A stretch of DNA of 45,254 nt from an uncultured Gammaproteobacteria bacterium (lineage in GTDB: Bacteria; Pseudomonadota; Gammaproteobacteria; Arenicellales; JAANXG01): the NCBI GenBank assembly GCA_947259955.1, contig CAMYOI010000019.1, forward strand, positions 1 through 45,254, read 5' to 3'. The notes under the pieces were generated by a model that was not told the origin of the DNA, searched no databases, and saw only the letters and a program-made list of their open reading frames with translations. Positions 28,134-37,478 of the stretch are shown here, piece by piece (the first letter of the stretch is position 1; each line of letters starts with the position of its first letter). Made by a program: the position numbers and the translations under genes.

Positions 28134-29399
28134 TTACCTCGCCTCGCTGTCCGGCAAAATATCCGCCTCGCCCTCACCGCTGTCCTGGTCGTCCGTCATG
28201 ACCGGCGCAGGCACGGGCGTTACATCCCGCGGCGTGGCCTGTTCGATTCCGCGTCTATAGAGGTCCAGCGCCTTCTCCTTCTCATCGAGTTGCTCGAGCA
28301 GGTGACCGAGCTCACGGTAGGCCTCAACCGTTCCACCGCAATCGATGCAGGCTTCGAGATATTCCCTGGCCTTGCCCCACAGCTCGTTGTTAAGCGCTAT
28401 CTGTGCCAGGCTAAGCATCAGCTCCGGGCTGTCCTTGTGGCCCGCGGCCCATTTTTCCGCATATTTGAGCTGTAGCGCAGGCTTTTCCGTCCGGATCCGT
28501 CCATACATCCTTACCAGGTTCGGGTCCCAGTTGCGTTGGATCGATTTGCGGACAAGCTCTTCCGCCTGCTGATTTTGACCCTGGTCGATCAGGCGCTGCG
28601 CATACGTGGCGAGCAGCTCAGGATTGTTACGTTCATCCCGGGAAAGCGACCGCCAGGTCTTTTTTAGCGTATCTTCCTGCGTGGAATCGGTTAGTAAACG
28701 GCGGCTCGACAGTTTCTGGAGGCGATCGATCTCTTCTTCCGGCGCCGCTCTCTGTTTACGAACACCGGGCAATAAATTGTGTAGGGTTGGCCAATCCTGA
28801 GTTTGTTCGAGAACTTTGACGCTCAAGCCCAGTACCCGTTTATTTCTCGGCGCCCGGATGCGGAGCCGCTCCAGGGTCTTTCCTGCCTGATCGTACTGGC
28901 CAGAGCGATACTGCAGGGTGGCTTCGGTCAGGCCGATCGCAACGGCCTGGTCTGGGTCGCGTTTCAAAGCCTGGTTCAAATACTCATCACGCTTCTTGAA
29001 ATCGCCCCGCCCCTGTGCGGCATGGGCTGCACCGAGGTAGTTCAACGCCGGGGTATCGGTTTCGCTGACGTAGTTCAATAGCTGGCGTTCGGCTTGTTCC
29101 CAGTCACCCTCGATGACCCGCATGATTCCCTGTGTCTGCAGTCGCCGCGCCTTGTCATGCTTGCGCCCCGTGCGCCAAGTGTTCACTGCGCGTGGCGAAT
29201 GCCATAGCCTGGCCAGGAACCGCACGAGTAAATAAACGATCGCAAAAATCAACAACAGCAGCAGAAGGAACAAGGCCAGAGACATCTCAATGTTCCAAGG
29301 TGGAATGGTAATCAGAACGTAGCCGGGATCATCCATTACCATGGCCACGAAGCCGGCCGCCAGCGCCAGTGCGATGAAAATTAGAAACAGGGATGTCAT
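28134..29399 (-). CDS. hemY: HemY, TPR-containing membrane protein of the hem operon
   Basis: 421 residues. Two N-terminal TM helices (SLFLIFIALALAAGFVAMVM and LALFLLLLLLIFAIVYLLV) anchor the HemY_N domain, followed by TPR-like helical repeats (ALNYLGAAHAAQGRGDF; ELGHLLEQLDEKEKALDLY). This is the proteobacterial HemY of the hemCDXY cluster, not the Bacillus protoporphyrinogen oxidase of the same name. It overlaps the hemX stop by 4 nt and converges on the reductase gene. Its precise role in heme synthesis is unresolved. Confidence 0.92.
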   Translation of the reverse strand: MTSLFLIFIALALAAGFVAMVMDDPGYVLITIPPWNIEMSLALFLLLLLLIFAIVYLLVRFLARLWHSPRAVNTWRTGRKHDKARRLQTQGIMRVIEGDWEQAERQLLNYVSETDTPALNYLGAAHAAQGRGDFKKRDEYLNQALKRDPDQAVAIGLTEATLQYRSGQYDQAGKTLERLRIRAPRNKRVLGLSVKVLEQTQDWPTLHNLLPGVRKQRAAPEEEIDRLQKLSSRRLLTDSTQEDTLKKTWRSLSRDERNNPELLATYAQRLIDQGQNQQAEELVRKSIQRNWDPNLVRMYGRIRTEKPALQLKYAEKWAAGHKDSPELMLSLAQIALNNELWGKAREYLEACIDCGGTVEAYRELGHLLEQLDEKEKALDLYRRGIEQATPRDVTPVPAPVMTDDQDSGEGEADILPDSEAR

Positions 29400-30622
29400 T
29401 GCGGCGTCACCTTTGGCTTGATCTCCTGCAGTTTCGCAATGGAGCCGGAAACGTTCGGCCGTTCGGTGGCTAGAGTTTCGCCGGACATCTCATCCAATTC
29501 CGCAAGAATGGATTTGACCGATTGCTCTCCGGTATCGAAATAGTCCTTGAGGATTTGTGAGGCCTGTTCGAGATTGGCCTTGAAGGTGTTGTTATCCGCG
29601 CGCAACACCGCGATCTGGGCCCCCGATAGCAGCAGGCGCAGGTTGCCGGTGAGGAAATAGCGCTGTTCGGGCGCCAGGAGCGGTTTCGCGGGTTCCGCGG
29701 TGTTCTGGATCCGCACCAGGCCCTTGAGATCGTCGAGAAGCTCAGAACCCGCCTTCATCCACATGTTTTCCTCTTCGGTGAGACCGGTGTCGCTCTGTTC
29801 GCCCGCACCGGGTCGGGTCGGCTTGTTAACCAGGGGCAGCTGATCCACCGTGGAAATGATAGCGGCCAGTCTGAATGCGAGGCCAGGCAGATCAACTTGG
29901 TCCAGAGACTTGAGTTGGCCAATTTCCTCCGCAATCAGTCGCCTCACCTCGAGCAACTCGGGATTGCCAAGTTCGGCCAGCCGTTTATCGGCATAGTCGA
30001 ACGCGATGATGCCGGTTGCGATGTCCCCGGCCAGGCTGACGCTGTTATTGGCCATGCGCAGCAACTGATCGACTTCCTCCAATGCCCAGGAGTCGATGCT
30101 TCTGTCCATTGATTCATACATCTTGCTGACCGAACCGGTGAGCGCTTCCTGTTGCTTCTGCAGCGTATTCACGCTGCTTTCCAGTTCTTCCTTGATCGAG
30201 GTGGCCAGGTCATCCTGTCGGGCAACAAGCTTGTCCTGATCCGCGGACAGCCTGTCCTGCTGTTTCTCAAGTGCACGTATACCCTCCGTGACGCCTCTCA
30301 ATTCACCGGTCAGGTTGGCGGCGGTAAGCTCCTGCTGGTGCCGGCCCTGTACTTCCTGCCTGTACCAAGAGTATGCCGTTGCGATACAGGCGACCAGAGC
30401 GAGTATAAGCGCGACAATTCCAATCCCGCGGCCGGGTTTTGCCGCTGCGGGTGGCGGAGCGGGGGTGCCCGGCTTGGAATCCTCCGTGCTGCTGTCGGTT
30501 ACCTCCTCATCCGTGGGCGCCGAGCCCTGTGCCTTCTCCGATTCGCTGTCCGGCAAAGTGTCTTTCCCGCCATCCGTTTCATTGGCAGCGTCGCTGGCGG
30601 CTTTATCTTTATCTGGATCCAT
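29396..30622 (-). CDS. hemX: HemX-like membrane protein
   Basis: 408 residues. The N-terminus is acidic and low-complexity (about 1-70), then a single TM helix (IGIVALILALVACIATAYSWY), then a periplasmic coiled coil (EKQQDRLSADQDKLVARQDD) and the HemX domain (DSWALEEVDQLLRMANNSVSL). It is often annotated uroporphyrinogen-III C-methyltransferase, but there is no SAM-methyltransferase domain, so that name should not be taken as a function. The hemC-hemD-hemX-hemY order is conserved. Confidence 0.92.
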   Translation of the reverse strand: MDPDKDKAASDAANETDGGKDTLPDSESEKAQGSAPTDEEVTDSSTEDSKPGTPAPPPAAAKPGRGIGIVALILALVACIATAYSWYRQEVQGRHQQELTAANLTGELRGVTEGIRALEKQQDRLSADQDKLVARQDDLATSIKEELESSVNTLQKQQEALTGSVSKMYESMDRSIDSWALEEVDQLLRMANNSVSLAGDIATGIIAFDYADKRLAELGNPELLEVRRLIAEEIGQLKSLDQVDLPGLAFRLAAIISTVDQLPLVNKPTRPGAGEQSDTGLTEEENMWMKAGSELLDDLKGLVRIQNTAEPAKPLLAPEQRYFLTGNLRLLLSGAQIAVLRADNNTFKANLEQASQILKDYFDTGEQSVKSILAELDEMSGETLATERPNVSGSIAKLQEIKPKVTPQ

Positions 30623-30737
30623 GGTTTGTTCTTTGCATCAAGTGGATGGTTTGCGTGACTTTACCATAGGAGCCGATAAAATCTGAGCGCAAACGATTGG
30701 AATATTCGGCTGAACCGGCAGATCAGCCACGGTCGGG

Positions 30738-31541
30738 CTAGGCGGCGGTCAACTCACTGAGTTTCTCCAAAATGGCAATGTTTCCGGCGTCACGAGCTGC
30801 CGCTACCGCGCCCCTCCAGCCCATTCGCCTCGCCTCCCGGAGCTGCCGGTCCCCGGCTACGACGAGCCTCGAATCCATCAGGTTTTCGTGCGAATGCCGT
30901 CTGAGCATTTTTATCAGGTTTTCGAGGCCGTAGACGCTGGTGGTTACTATCACGACGGCCCGTTCGTGGTCGAAAGTCTTCAGTATGGGATCGACGGGCA
31001 CCTCGGGACAGCGGCGCTCATAGCATTCGACATATTCAACCTCGGCGCCGCGTTTCCGCAGTGTGCTGCCCAAAAGTTCCCTGCCACCCGTACCTCTTAT
31101 GATAAACATGGTTTTGCCTCTGACATTGCCCATTTCCGGTGTCGACAGGAGGGATTCACTGCCTGGGGGAGGCGGGCATTCCAGAGTGACGCTTTCACCC
31201 GCATGGATAAGTGCCTGCGTGGTCGCAGCACCAATACTCGCTATGCGGATCTTGTCCAGGCTGACGCCCGCCAAGCGGGCGCATTGCAGGCCAAACCTTA
31301 CGGCATAGATGCTGATGAAAATAACCCAGTCAGCGGATTTGAGGCCCTGCACCTGTCCTGACATAAGATCGGTGAACCGCCTTGAGCCGATCTCGATCGT
31401 TGGAAAGATCAACGTCCGGCCGCCCGATCGCTCGATCAAAGCCGCCAGTTCGCCCGCTTGTTCAACCGGGCGTGTCACGATGACGCTAAGGCCGTTCAGT
31501 CCGGTTTTCGCTGAAGACTTCACGCAGAATGTCTTGCGCAC
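30738..31541 (-). CDS. hemD: Uroporphyrinogen-III synthase
   Basis: 267 residues. It closes hydroxymethylbilane to uroporphyrinogen III. The family is poorly conserved, but [20 protein letters not shown] at the start of the fold, [12 protein letters not shown], and the C-terminal [18 protein letters not shown] fit it. The track's GTG start puts a 56-nt overlap with hemC; homologues begin near the VTRP motif, so a GTG at 31523 is an alternative that shortens the overlap. Coupled to hemC. Confidence 0.92.
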   Translation of the reverse strand: MRKTFCVKSSAKTGLNGLSVIVTRPVEQAGELAALIERSGGRTLIFPTIEIGSRRFTDLMSGQVQGLKSADWVIFISIYAVRFGLQCARLAGVSLDKIRIASIGAATTQALIHAGESVTLECPPPPGSESLLSTPEMGNVRGKTMFIIRGTGGRELLGSTLRKRGAEVEYVECYERRCPEVPVDPILKTFDHERAVVIVTTSVYGLENLIKMLRRHSHENLMDSRLVVAGDRQLREARRMGWRGAVAAARDAGNIAILEKLSELTAA

Positions 31542-32427
31542 CTCGCCTGATCAACTCGTCCGCGGCCCGTTTACCCAGCCGGATAGGTTCATCAGCTGTG
31601 CCCTCGATGCGGGTCCTGATGAGGTGACTTCCGTCGACGCTGCCGACCAGGCCTTCCAGCAGCATGCGGTCACCCGAGATTTGCGCGTATGCGCCTATCG
31701 GGACCTGGCAGCCACCTTCCAGTTTTTCGTTCATTGCCCGCTCCGCTTCCACGCACCGCCGGGTGGGAAGATGATCCAGCGGTTTCAGAAGATCCTGCAC
31801 CGCGCTGTCGCTGCGTCGGGATTCAATTCCGACCGCTCCCTGTCCGACGGCGGGAAGGGACACGTCGGTGTTTAGCGCGTGTCGGATCCGGTCTGACAGG
31901 TCAAGGCGCTTCAGGCCCGCGGCGGCCAGGATGATGGCATCGAATTCACCTGCGTCGAGTTTGCTCAGGCGGGAATTTACGTTACCTCGCAGGTTTTCGA
32001 ACCGCAGCGAAGGGTACGCCGATCGCAGTTGGGCCTGGCGTCTCAGGCTGCAGGTGCCGACCCTTCCGCCGTCCGGCAGATGGTCCAAAGCTGAATACTC
32101 ATTGGAGACAAACGCGTCGTGAGGGTCTTCTCTTTCACAGATCGCGCTGATGATGAATTGATCAGGCAGGTGCACAACGACGTCTTTCATGGAATGCACC
32201 GCGATATCCGCGCGTCCCCGTAGCAGGCTTACCTCCAGTTCCTTCATGAACAGGCCTTTGCCTCCGACATTGGCGAGAGGTGCGTCCAGCATTCGGTCCC
32301 CCGTGGTCGTCACTTCGACAAGCTCCACGGCCAGACCGGGGTGATGCATGGATAGCCGTGATTGAACAAATCTTGCCTGCCACAAGGCCAAAGGGCTCCT
32401 ACGGGTGGCGATTCGAAGCGTCCCCAT
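31486..32427 (-). CDS. hemC: Hydroxymethylbilane synthase (porphobilinogen deaminase)
   Basis: 313 residues from the ATG at 32427; the track's start adds 19 residues not seen in the family. It polymerises four porphobilinogens. Signatures: [55 protein letters not shown], and Cys240 in [12 protein letters not shown], which carries the dipyrromethane cofactor. It follows the AlgR-type gene closely, the arrangement of the Pseudomonas algR-hemC locus. Confidence 0.97.
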   Translation of the reverse strand: MGTLRIATRRSPLALWQARFVQSRLSMHHPGLAVELVEVTTTGDRMLDAPLANVGGKGLFMKELEVSLLRGRADIAVHSMKDVVVHLPDQFIISAICEREDPHDAFVSNEYSALDHLPDGGRVGTCSLRRQAQLRSAYPSLRFENLRGNVNSRLSKLDAGEFDAIILAAAGLKRLDLSDRIRHALNTDVSLPAVGQGAVGIESRRSDSAVQDLLKPLDHLPTRRCVEAERAMNEKLEGGCQVPIGAYAQISGDRMLLEGLVGSVDGSHLIRTRIEGTADEPIRLGKRAADELIRRGAQDILREVFSENRTERP

Positions 32428-32485
32428 TCCGCGTATTTCGATCAGTGTCGACGCGGCAGAAGGCGATACGCAGGCATTCGGCAAA

Positions 32486-33217
32486 TCAACGCCTGGTCCA
32501 GCGGCGAACCTCGGGTGTGTGCCGCCTGCTTACGTCGAGTTTGTCGTCAATCTCCCTGAGCAGAACGCGCCAGCGCCCCGACGGTTGTTTTTCTATACCC
32601 CGGATGTAGTCGACAGCCACGAGTGCGTTGCGGTGAATTCGAAGGAAGCGCTCCGAGAATTCTTCCTCCAGACTGACTAGAGAATCCTCGATGAGGTGCT
32701 GCTCGCTGGTGGTGCGCACCGTGACGTATTTATTGTCCGCCATGAAGTACACGATGTCCTGAACCGGAATCAATGTGATCTGACCTCGCATGTGCACACT
32801 GATATGGCTCCGTGAGTTGGAATCGTTCTGGGCTTTGCTGACCTCGCGCAGCTGCTTCGTGCTGACCTGCTTCGCTTTCTGCAGAGCGGCTGACAGACGA
32901 TCCTTGCGGATGGGCTTGAGCAGATAATCGATTGCGTTGACCTCAAACGCTTCCAGGGCATGCTGATCATAAGCCGTGGTAAAGATTACTGCAGGGGGTA
33001 TTTCCATCGATTGCAGGTGCATGGCCGCTTCCAGTCCGTCCATTACCGGCATGCGGATATCCATGAGCAGGCACTCCGGCTTGAGTTCCATGGTTTTCTC
33101 GATCGCCTCATTGCCATTCATGGCTTCTCCGACGATCAGGTGTTCACCTTCTTTTTCGATCAACTCGCGCATCCGGGCACGCGCAAGCTTCTCGTCATCA
33201 ACGACCAGAATCTTCAT
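32486..33217 (-). CDS. algR: AlgR-type LytTR response regulator
   Basis: 243 residues. The receiver domain has acidic DDE at 7-9 and phospho-acceptor Asp53 in [14 protein letters not shown]-terminal LytTR DNA-binding domain (about 138-243) contains [18 protein letters not shown] and [13 protein letters not shown]. Its ATG overlaps the upstream kinase stop by 4 nt, and hemC lies downstream. In Pseudomonas AlgR controls alginate, type IV pili and virulence; here the synteny and domain layout support the name, but the regulon is unknown. Confidence 0.9.
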   Translation of the reverse strand: MKILVVDDEKLARARMRELIEKEGEHLIVGEAMNGNEAIEKTMELKPECLLMDIRMPVMDGLEAAMHLQSMEIPPAVIFTTAYDQHALEAFEVNAIDYLLKPIRKDRLSAALQKAKQVSTKQLREVSKAQNDSNSRSHISVHMRGQITLIPVQDIVYFMADNKYVTVRTTSEQHLIEDSLVSLEEEFSERFLRIHRNALVAVDYIRGIEKQPSGRWRVLLREIDDKLDVSRRHTPEVRRWTRR

Positions 33218-34329
33218 AGTGTTACACCTCCAAAGGCCGGGTGTTTTATTTCGACCGAAAAATGCTGCTGCGTCTGTTCGATATTGATGCTCGCATCATC
33301 TCCATACAGATCTTTAAGTCTCAATCGGATATTGTCCAGTGATACCTCCCGTTCCTGGTCTCGCCCAGTTTTTTCGGAAAGCACGGGATTTCGCACAAAT
33401 ATCCGCAGGTTTTTATCTTCCATGCTGATTTCGATATCAATTTCTCCACCCTCCTGGAGATGCTCGATGCCGTGTCGAATGGCATTCTCCAGCAATAGTT
33501 GCAGCATGAGCACAGGCGTTTTCGCCTGACGCGTTACTCCACTTACGTTCCAGTTCGTGTTCAATCTTTGTTCCAGACGAAGCTTTTCCAGCTTGAGGTA
33601 CTTCCTGGCGACTTTAACCTCGTTTTGAACGGGCACCAGATCTTTCCGCTCATCCAGCATCAACCTGAACAGGTCGGCCATATCCTCGATCGCGGCTTCG
33701 GCTTTTACCGGTGCACGTTGGGTCAGGCTGGCAATGATATTCATGCTGTTGAACAGAAAGTGAGGCCGTATTCTATGCTTCAGGATCTGGGCACGCGCCC
33801 GCTCCGTAGCCAATGTCGTCTTGCGAAGCTGATCGCGCGCCACGAAGTAGCGGAGCGCCATGGCGTTGATGATGGCGCTTACGATCAGGTTCCGCGCATG
33901 AAAATTCAGGTACCATTCGGGTCGATATGCGAACACATAGTCGAACGCGGCCAGGAGCCACAAGGAGAGCTCACCTACAAGCCATGTTATACACAACAGC
34001 ATGGCGTAGGTGAATAATAGTGCACGATTGCCCGGAAGGCGATTCAAATGTGGCCTTGCCAGGCATAGCGCGCAGACGCTGAGCAGCGCGATCCACTGCA
34101 TAAACAGCGAAATCAGCAACAAATCGTGGAAGATGTTGGCGGTTATCGGCGGAATGACGATTGTAAATATGATTGCCAGGAATTCCGCAAGCACCGCGGT
34201 GTTCAACACCATTTCCCCCCGGCAAAAATCCGGCAGCAAGCCTGAATCCGGAAGGGAGTTCCCCCAGTCGATATTCCTCTTAGGTCCCTCTCTCTTTGTC
34301 GCCCGGTGAAGATTCAATATGGATTGCAT
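33214..34329 (-). CDS. LytS/AlgZ-type sensor histidine kinase (second of a tandem pair)
   Basis: About 371 residues. The N-terminal half has several TM helices (VLAEFLAIIFTIVIPPITA, IALLSVCALCL, ALLFTYAMLLCITWLVGEL). The His_kinase domain has IRPHFLFNSMNIIASL with the phospho-acceptor His, and an ATPase N-box LLLENAIRHGIEH; the usual LytS-type C-terminal half is otherwise short. A GTG at 34347 is an alternative start that would overlap the upstream kinase stop by 8 nt. It is probably the cognate kinase of the AlgR-type regulator, to which it is coupled. Confidence 0.88.
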   Translation of the reverse strand: MQSILNLHRATKREGPKRNIDWGNSLPDSGLLPDFCRGEMVLNTAVLAEFLAIIFTIVIPPITANIFHDLLLISLFMQWIALLSVCALCLARPHLNRLPGNRALLFTYAMLLCITWLVGELSLWLLAAFDYVFAYRPEWYLNFHARNLIVSAIINAMALRYFVARDQLRKTTLATERARAQILKHRIRPHFLFNSMNIIASLTQRAPVKAEAAIEDMADLFRLMLDERKDLVPVQNEVKVARKYLKLEKLRLEQRLNTNWNVSGVTRQAKTPVLMLQLLLENAIRHGIEHLQEGGEIDIEISMEDKNLRIFVRNPVLSEKTGRDQEREVSLDNIRLRLKDLYGDDASINIEQTQQHFSVEIKHPAFGGVTL

Positions 34330-34339
34330 AGTTTGCGAC

Positions 34340-35395
34340 TCAACCACGGACGATGGGCATTCTGATTTTTACGTAGTAGTTCCCCTGCTGCTCCAGGTTT
34401 TGCAACGTTGCCCTTCCCCCGAAGTGCCGGGACAGCCTTTCACGGACGTTGTCCATAGCGATGCGGTTTCCCCTCCTGTTATGGTTTGGATTAGCGACTT
34501 TCGGTACTGGATTGCTGATCATGATATTCAGGTCCTCGCCCTCGGACCATAGCTGGATATCCACGGTGCCTCCGGCAAAACTCGGTTCGATTCCGTGGTA
34601 AACGGCGTTTTCCAGTAGTGGTTGTAATGTCAGAGAGGGTATCAGCGCGCTGCGGGGGACGTTGGACGCCGTCCACTTGACCTGCAGGCGCTCCCCGAGA
34701 CGCAACTTCTCGATGTCGAGATACTGCCTGGCCAGTTCCCCCTCCGCCGTAATGGGGACCATTTTTCGCGCATCGGCGAGCAGCACGCGGAAAACGTCAG
34801 CCAGGTCCTGCAGTGCCTTCTCGGCCAGATCCGGATCGGATCGAATCAGACTGGCGACGCTGTTCATGCTGTTGAACAGAAAATGGGGTCGAATGCGGGA
34901 CTGCAGGGCCTGCAAGCGATCCTGCTGTTGTGATTCACTCCTGGTCTGAGCTCGCTGGTGGATGAATATGTATCTGAGGGTCATCGCGATGATCAGGACG
35001 CCGATGATGATCAGGCGAGCCAGGGTCGTATCGTGGTCGGGGGGCCATCGCTGTGCAGTGATCTCAGTGAGGTATAGGATGAATAGTATACCTTCGTAAA
35101 CGCCTACCACGATAAGCAGTAATACGACGAAGGTAACGGCTGTTTTGGGCACTACACCAAGGTTTGGCAGAGCGTTAGCGATGATTTTCAGCGCGACGAT
35201 GCTGAGCAGCGCCACCGTCTGGGTGAATGCGGTCAGAAGCAGGAAATCGTTCCAGGCTCCAGGGTTCAGATCGTCGTTGCGTGCTACCGCAAGGATGGTA
35301 GCGATAACCTGGGCGCCTATGAAGAAGCGTAACGTAATCGACGGGCTGGACAGGTCCAGGGAGAATCGTTCTTGGGGCCGTCGGTTTTCTCGCAT
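34340..35395 (-). CDS. LytS/AlgZ-type sensor histidine kinase (first of a tandem pair)
   Basis: 351 residues from the ATG at 35395; the track's start at 35425 is a TTG. It has the same layout as the downstream kinase: TM helices in the first half (FLLLTAFTQTVALLSIVALK, VTFVVLLLIVVGVYEGILFI, LIIIGVLIIAMTLRYIF), then IRPHFLFNSMNSVASL with the phospho-acceptor His, and LLENAVYHGIEPSF. The shared RPHFLFNSMN and ...YL.IEKLRL... segments point to a tandem duplication that has since diverged. No strong Shine-Dalgarno is seen. It heads the kinase-kinase-regulator-hem series. Confidence 0.87.
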   Translation of the reverse strand: MRENRRPQERFSLDLSSPSITLRFFIGAQVIATILAVARNDDLNPGAWNDFLLLTAFTQTVALLSIVALKIIANALPNLGVVPKTAVTFVVLLLIVVGVYEGILFILYLTEITAQRWPPDHDTTLARLIIIGVLIIAMTLRYIFIHQRAQTRSESQQQDRLQALQSRIRPHFLFNSMNSVASLIRSDPDLAEKALQDLADVFRVLLADARKMVPITAEGELARQYLDIEKLRLGERLQVKWTASNVPRSALIPSLTLQPLLENAVYHGIEPSFAGGTVDIQLWSEGEDLNIMISNPVPKVANPNHNRRGNRIAMDNVRERLSRHFGGRATLQNLEQQGNYYVKIRMPIVRG

Positions 35396-35485
35396 ATATG
35401 AATAGCCAAGCGTAGTCGACGTCAATGATAACCCGTCGGGATTCTGGGGCGCACTCCGGCCAAGTGTATCAGTATTGGTAATTCG

Positions 35486-35500
35486 CCCCGATTTTCGGGG
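35486..35500. other. Short GC hairpin upstream of the kinase operon
   Basis: CCCCGA-TTT-TCGGGG type palindrome (CCCCGATTTTCGGGG) with a 6-bp stem. It lies downstream of the minus-strand terminator, between it and the kinase start. It has no T-tract and may be a leader hairpin. Confidence 0.4.
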
Positions 35501-35508
35501 AGCGGCGC

Positions 35509-35536
35509 AAAAAAAACCCCCCGGTAAACGGGGGGT
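35509..35536 (-). terminator. Strong Rho-independent terminator (minus strand)
   Basis: The stem ACCCCCCG/CGGGGGGT (8 bp, loop of 5) at 35516-35536 is followed on the minus strand by eight T (35516-35509). It stops transcripts moving away from argH towards the kinase gene, about 115 bp before that gene's ATG. No protein-coding gene upstream on this strand needs it, which suggests a small RNA or an attenuated leader. Confidence 0.85.
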
Positions 35537-35631
35537 CAGGTAACCTGATTCGGATACAGGTGGGGGTGTCTGAGGAAGGTGTCCCGAATCAGGGTATTCT
35601 TTAGACGCTCAAATCAGTGTTATGGATCGTT
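35509..35631 (-). ncRNA. Candidate small RNA or transcription attenuator upstream of kinase operon
   Basis: A possible promoter on the minus strand (TTGCAC at 35667-35662, 17-bp spacer, TAGACT at 35644-35639) would start a transcript near 35631. It would be about 120 nt and end in the strong terminator. It contains a hairpin with arms CCTGATTCGG and CCGAATCAGG (35593-35584 and 35553-35544), 30-nt loop, and then TCAGG-TTA-CCTGA, which competes for the same arm. No ORF was seen. It does not match an RNA family that I recognise. Confidence 0.45.
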
Positions 35632-35735
35632 GGAAGTTAGTCTAGGTCAGCCGTCGCGGAGGTGCAATGCGCCGTAGATAAGCGGGTTGCGGTGGCGGAT
35701 AAACGGCCGCTTCTGGTGCAAATTGCAGGCTAAGT

Positions 35736-35741
35736 TATACT
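35736..35741 (+). promoter_or_regulatory. Probable -10 element of argH
   Basis: TATACT matches the -10 consensus at 5 of 6 positions and lies 25 bp before the argH ATG. A good -35 hexamer is not seen at 17 bp (CTGGTG), so the promoter may be activated or extended. By eye only. Confidence 0.35.
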
Positions 35742-35766
35742 GCCGATTTTTCAGAAGGTTGAGCCG

Positions 35767-37155
35767 ATGGTAACGACGAAACCCTGGGGAGGGAGGTTCT
35801 CCGAGCCCACCCACGAACTGGTCGAGCGATTCACCCAATCCTTGGATTGGGACCGTAGACTATACAAGTATGACATCATCGGCTCAATCGCGCATGCCCG
35901 TATGCTGGCGAGATCCGAAATTCTGAGCGTCGATGAATGTGATTCCATCGTGGCAGGCCTCGAGTCGATCGAGGCGGAGATCGATGATGGTGGCTTTTCA
36001 TGGTCGTCGGAGCTGGAAGACGTCCACATGAACATCGAAGCCGAGCTCACCGCGAAAATTGGCGAGCCTGGAAAGAAGCTCCATACCGGCCGATCCAGAA
36101 ATGACCAGGTTGCAACGGATATGAGGTTGTTTCTCAGAGATGCCGTCGATGAACAAATGCATCTGCTGCTGGTGCTACAGGGTCTATTGCTGGATGTCGC
36201 GGAGCGCGAGGCGGAAACGCCGATGCCCGGAGTGACTCATCTGCAGGTCGCCCAACCCGTAACCTTTGGTCATCATATGATGGCGTGGTTCCAGATGCTG
36301 GACAGGGACCGGCAACGATTGGCCGATGCACGCCGCCGGATCAACATCTCACCTCTGGGGTCGGCGGCCCTTGCCGGAACGTCTTTTGGGATAGACCGGG
36401 AGTTTACCGCGCGGGAACTCGGTTTCGATGCTCCGAGCGAAAATTCCCTGGACGCCGTTTCCGACAGGGATTTCGTCATCGAATACTGCAGCCACGCGGC
36501 ATTGTTGGCGGTGCATCTTTCCAGGATGGCCGAAGAGCTCATATTGTGGGCGTCGGAGCGTTACCGTTTCATCGAAATCGGAGACGCGTTCTGCACGGGG
36601 TCTTCCATCATGCCGCAGAAAAAAAATCCTGACGTGGCGGAACTGATCCGGGGCAAAAGCGGGGGCGTAGTCGGAAATCTGGTCAGTATGCTGGTTCTTG
36701 TGAAGGCACAGCCGTTGGCCTATAACCGCGACAATCAGGAGGACAAATCGCCCATGTTCGACACCGTCGATGCGGTTACCGGGAGCTTGCAGATATTCAG
36801 CGCCATGCTCCCGACCATAGAGGTCGATAGGGAACAAATGCGAAGCGCCGTGGAGAACGGATTTGCCACGGCCACGGATCTGGCGGAGTATCTTGTTGGC
36901 AAGGGTGTTCCGTTTCGGGATGCTCATGAAATCGTTGGCAAATCGGTCCGCTATTGTATCGACAACGATTTACGGCTCGGCGATCTGTCTATGCATCAAT
37001 TTCGGGAGTTCAGCGACGAAATTGGGGATGATGTGTATTCGGTATTGACCGTTGAGGGATCGATCCGGGCGCGCAATCATATCGGCGGCACCTCTCCGAT
37101 GCAGGTCCGGGCCGCTATCAGCCGTGCACGTGAACGGCTGGAAGCGAGTAAATAA
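35767..37155 (+). CDS. argH: Argininosuccinate lyase
   Basis: 462 residues. It splits argininosuccinate into arginine and fumarate. Signatures: [37 protein letters not shown], and the fumarase-superfamily loop [20 protein letters not shown] with the catalytic Ser. It is transcribed away from the kinase-algR-hem genes, as in pseudomonads, and lptM and lysA follow. Confidence 0.98.
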   Translation: MVTTKPWGGRFSEPTHELVERFTQSLDWDRRLYKYDIIGSIAHARMLARSEILSVDECDSIVAGLESIEAEIDDGGFSWSSELEDVHMNIEAELTAKIGEPGKKLHTGRSRNDQVATDMRLFLRDAVDEQMHLLLVLQGLLLDVAEREAETPMPGVTHLQVAQPVTFGHHMMAWFQMLDRDRQRLADARRRINISPLGSAALAGTSFGIDREFTARELGFDAPSENSLDAVSDRDFVIEYCSHAALLAVHLSRMAEELILWASERYRFIEIGDAFCTGSSIMPQKKNPDVAELIRGKSGGVVGNLVSMLVLVKAQPLAYNRDNQEDKSPMFDTVDAVTGSLQIFSAMLPTIEVDREQMRSAVENGFATATDLAEYLVGKGVPFRDAHEIVGKSVRYCIDNDLRLGDLSMHQFREFSDEIGDDVYSVLTVEGSIRARNHIGGTSPMQVRAAISRARERLEASK

Positions 37156-37225
37156 ATGGAGCGATCTGCACGGCAACGGGTTAAACTGTGCGGGCTTCCG
37201 GGGAATATTTTGAGGGTTAACTGGT

Positions 37226-37453
37226 ATGTTTGTTCGTTGTCGTAGTTTGATGTTCAACTTGGCGTTGCTGGGTGGTGTAATGCTTGCGATCTCCGGCTGT
37301 GGTCAAAAAGGACCGCTTTATCTTACCGATGAGATGGGCCAGGATCCCCAACCGCTGGAGGTAAGCGAGCAGGAGCTGCGAGATATACAGGATGAGGAAG
37401 CGCTGCAAGCTCAGCCCTACGACGGTAGCCTGATTCCTTCTTCCAGAAGGTGA
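37226..37453 (+). CDS. lptM: LPS-assembly lipoprotein LptM (YifL)
   Basis: 75 residues. A lipoprotein signal ends LAISGC, with Cys25 the lipidated residue, immediately followed by GQKGPLYL, the diagnostic LptM motif. LptM helps maturation of the LptDE complex at the outer membrane. Location between argH and lysA is the usual one. The C-terminal part is acidic and variable. Confidence 0.92.
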   Translation: MFVRCRSLMFNLALLGGVMLAISGCGQKGPLYLTDEMGQDPQPLEVSEQELRDIQDEEALQAQPYDGSLIPSSRR

Positions 37454-37478
37454 GCGTCGCGGATCAGGCGGCGAAATC

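Noticed and set aside
29396-30622. Uroporphyrinogen-III C-methyltransferase activity for HemX
   Set aside because: No SAM-methyltransferase domain; the annotation is historical.
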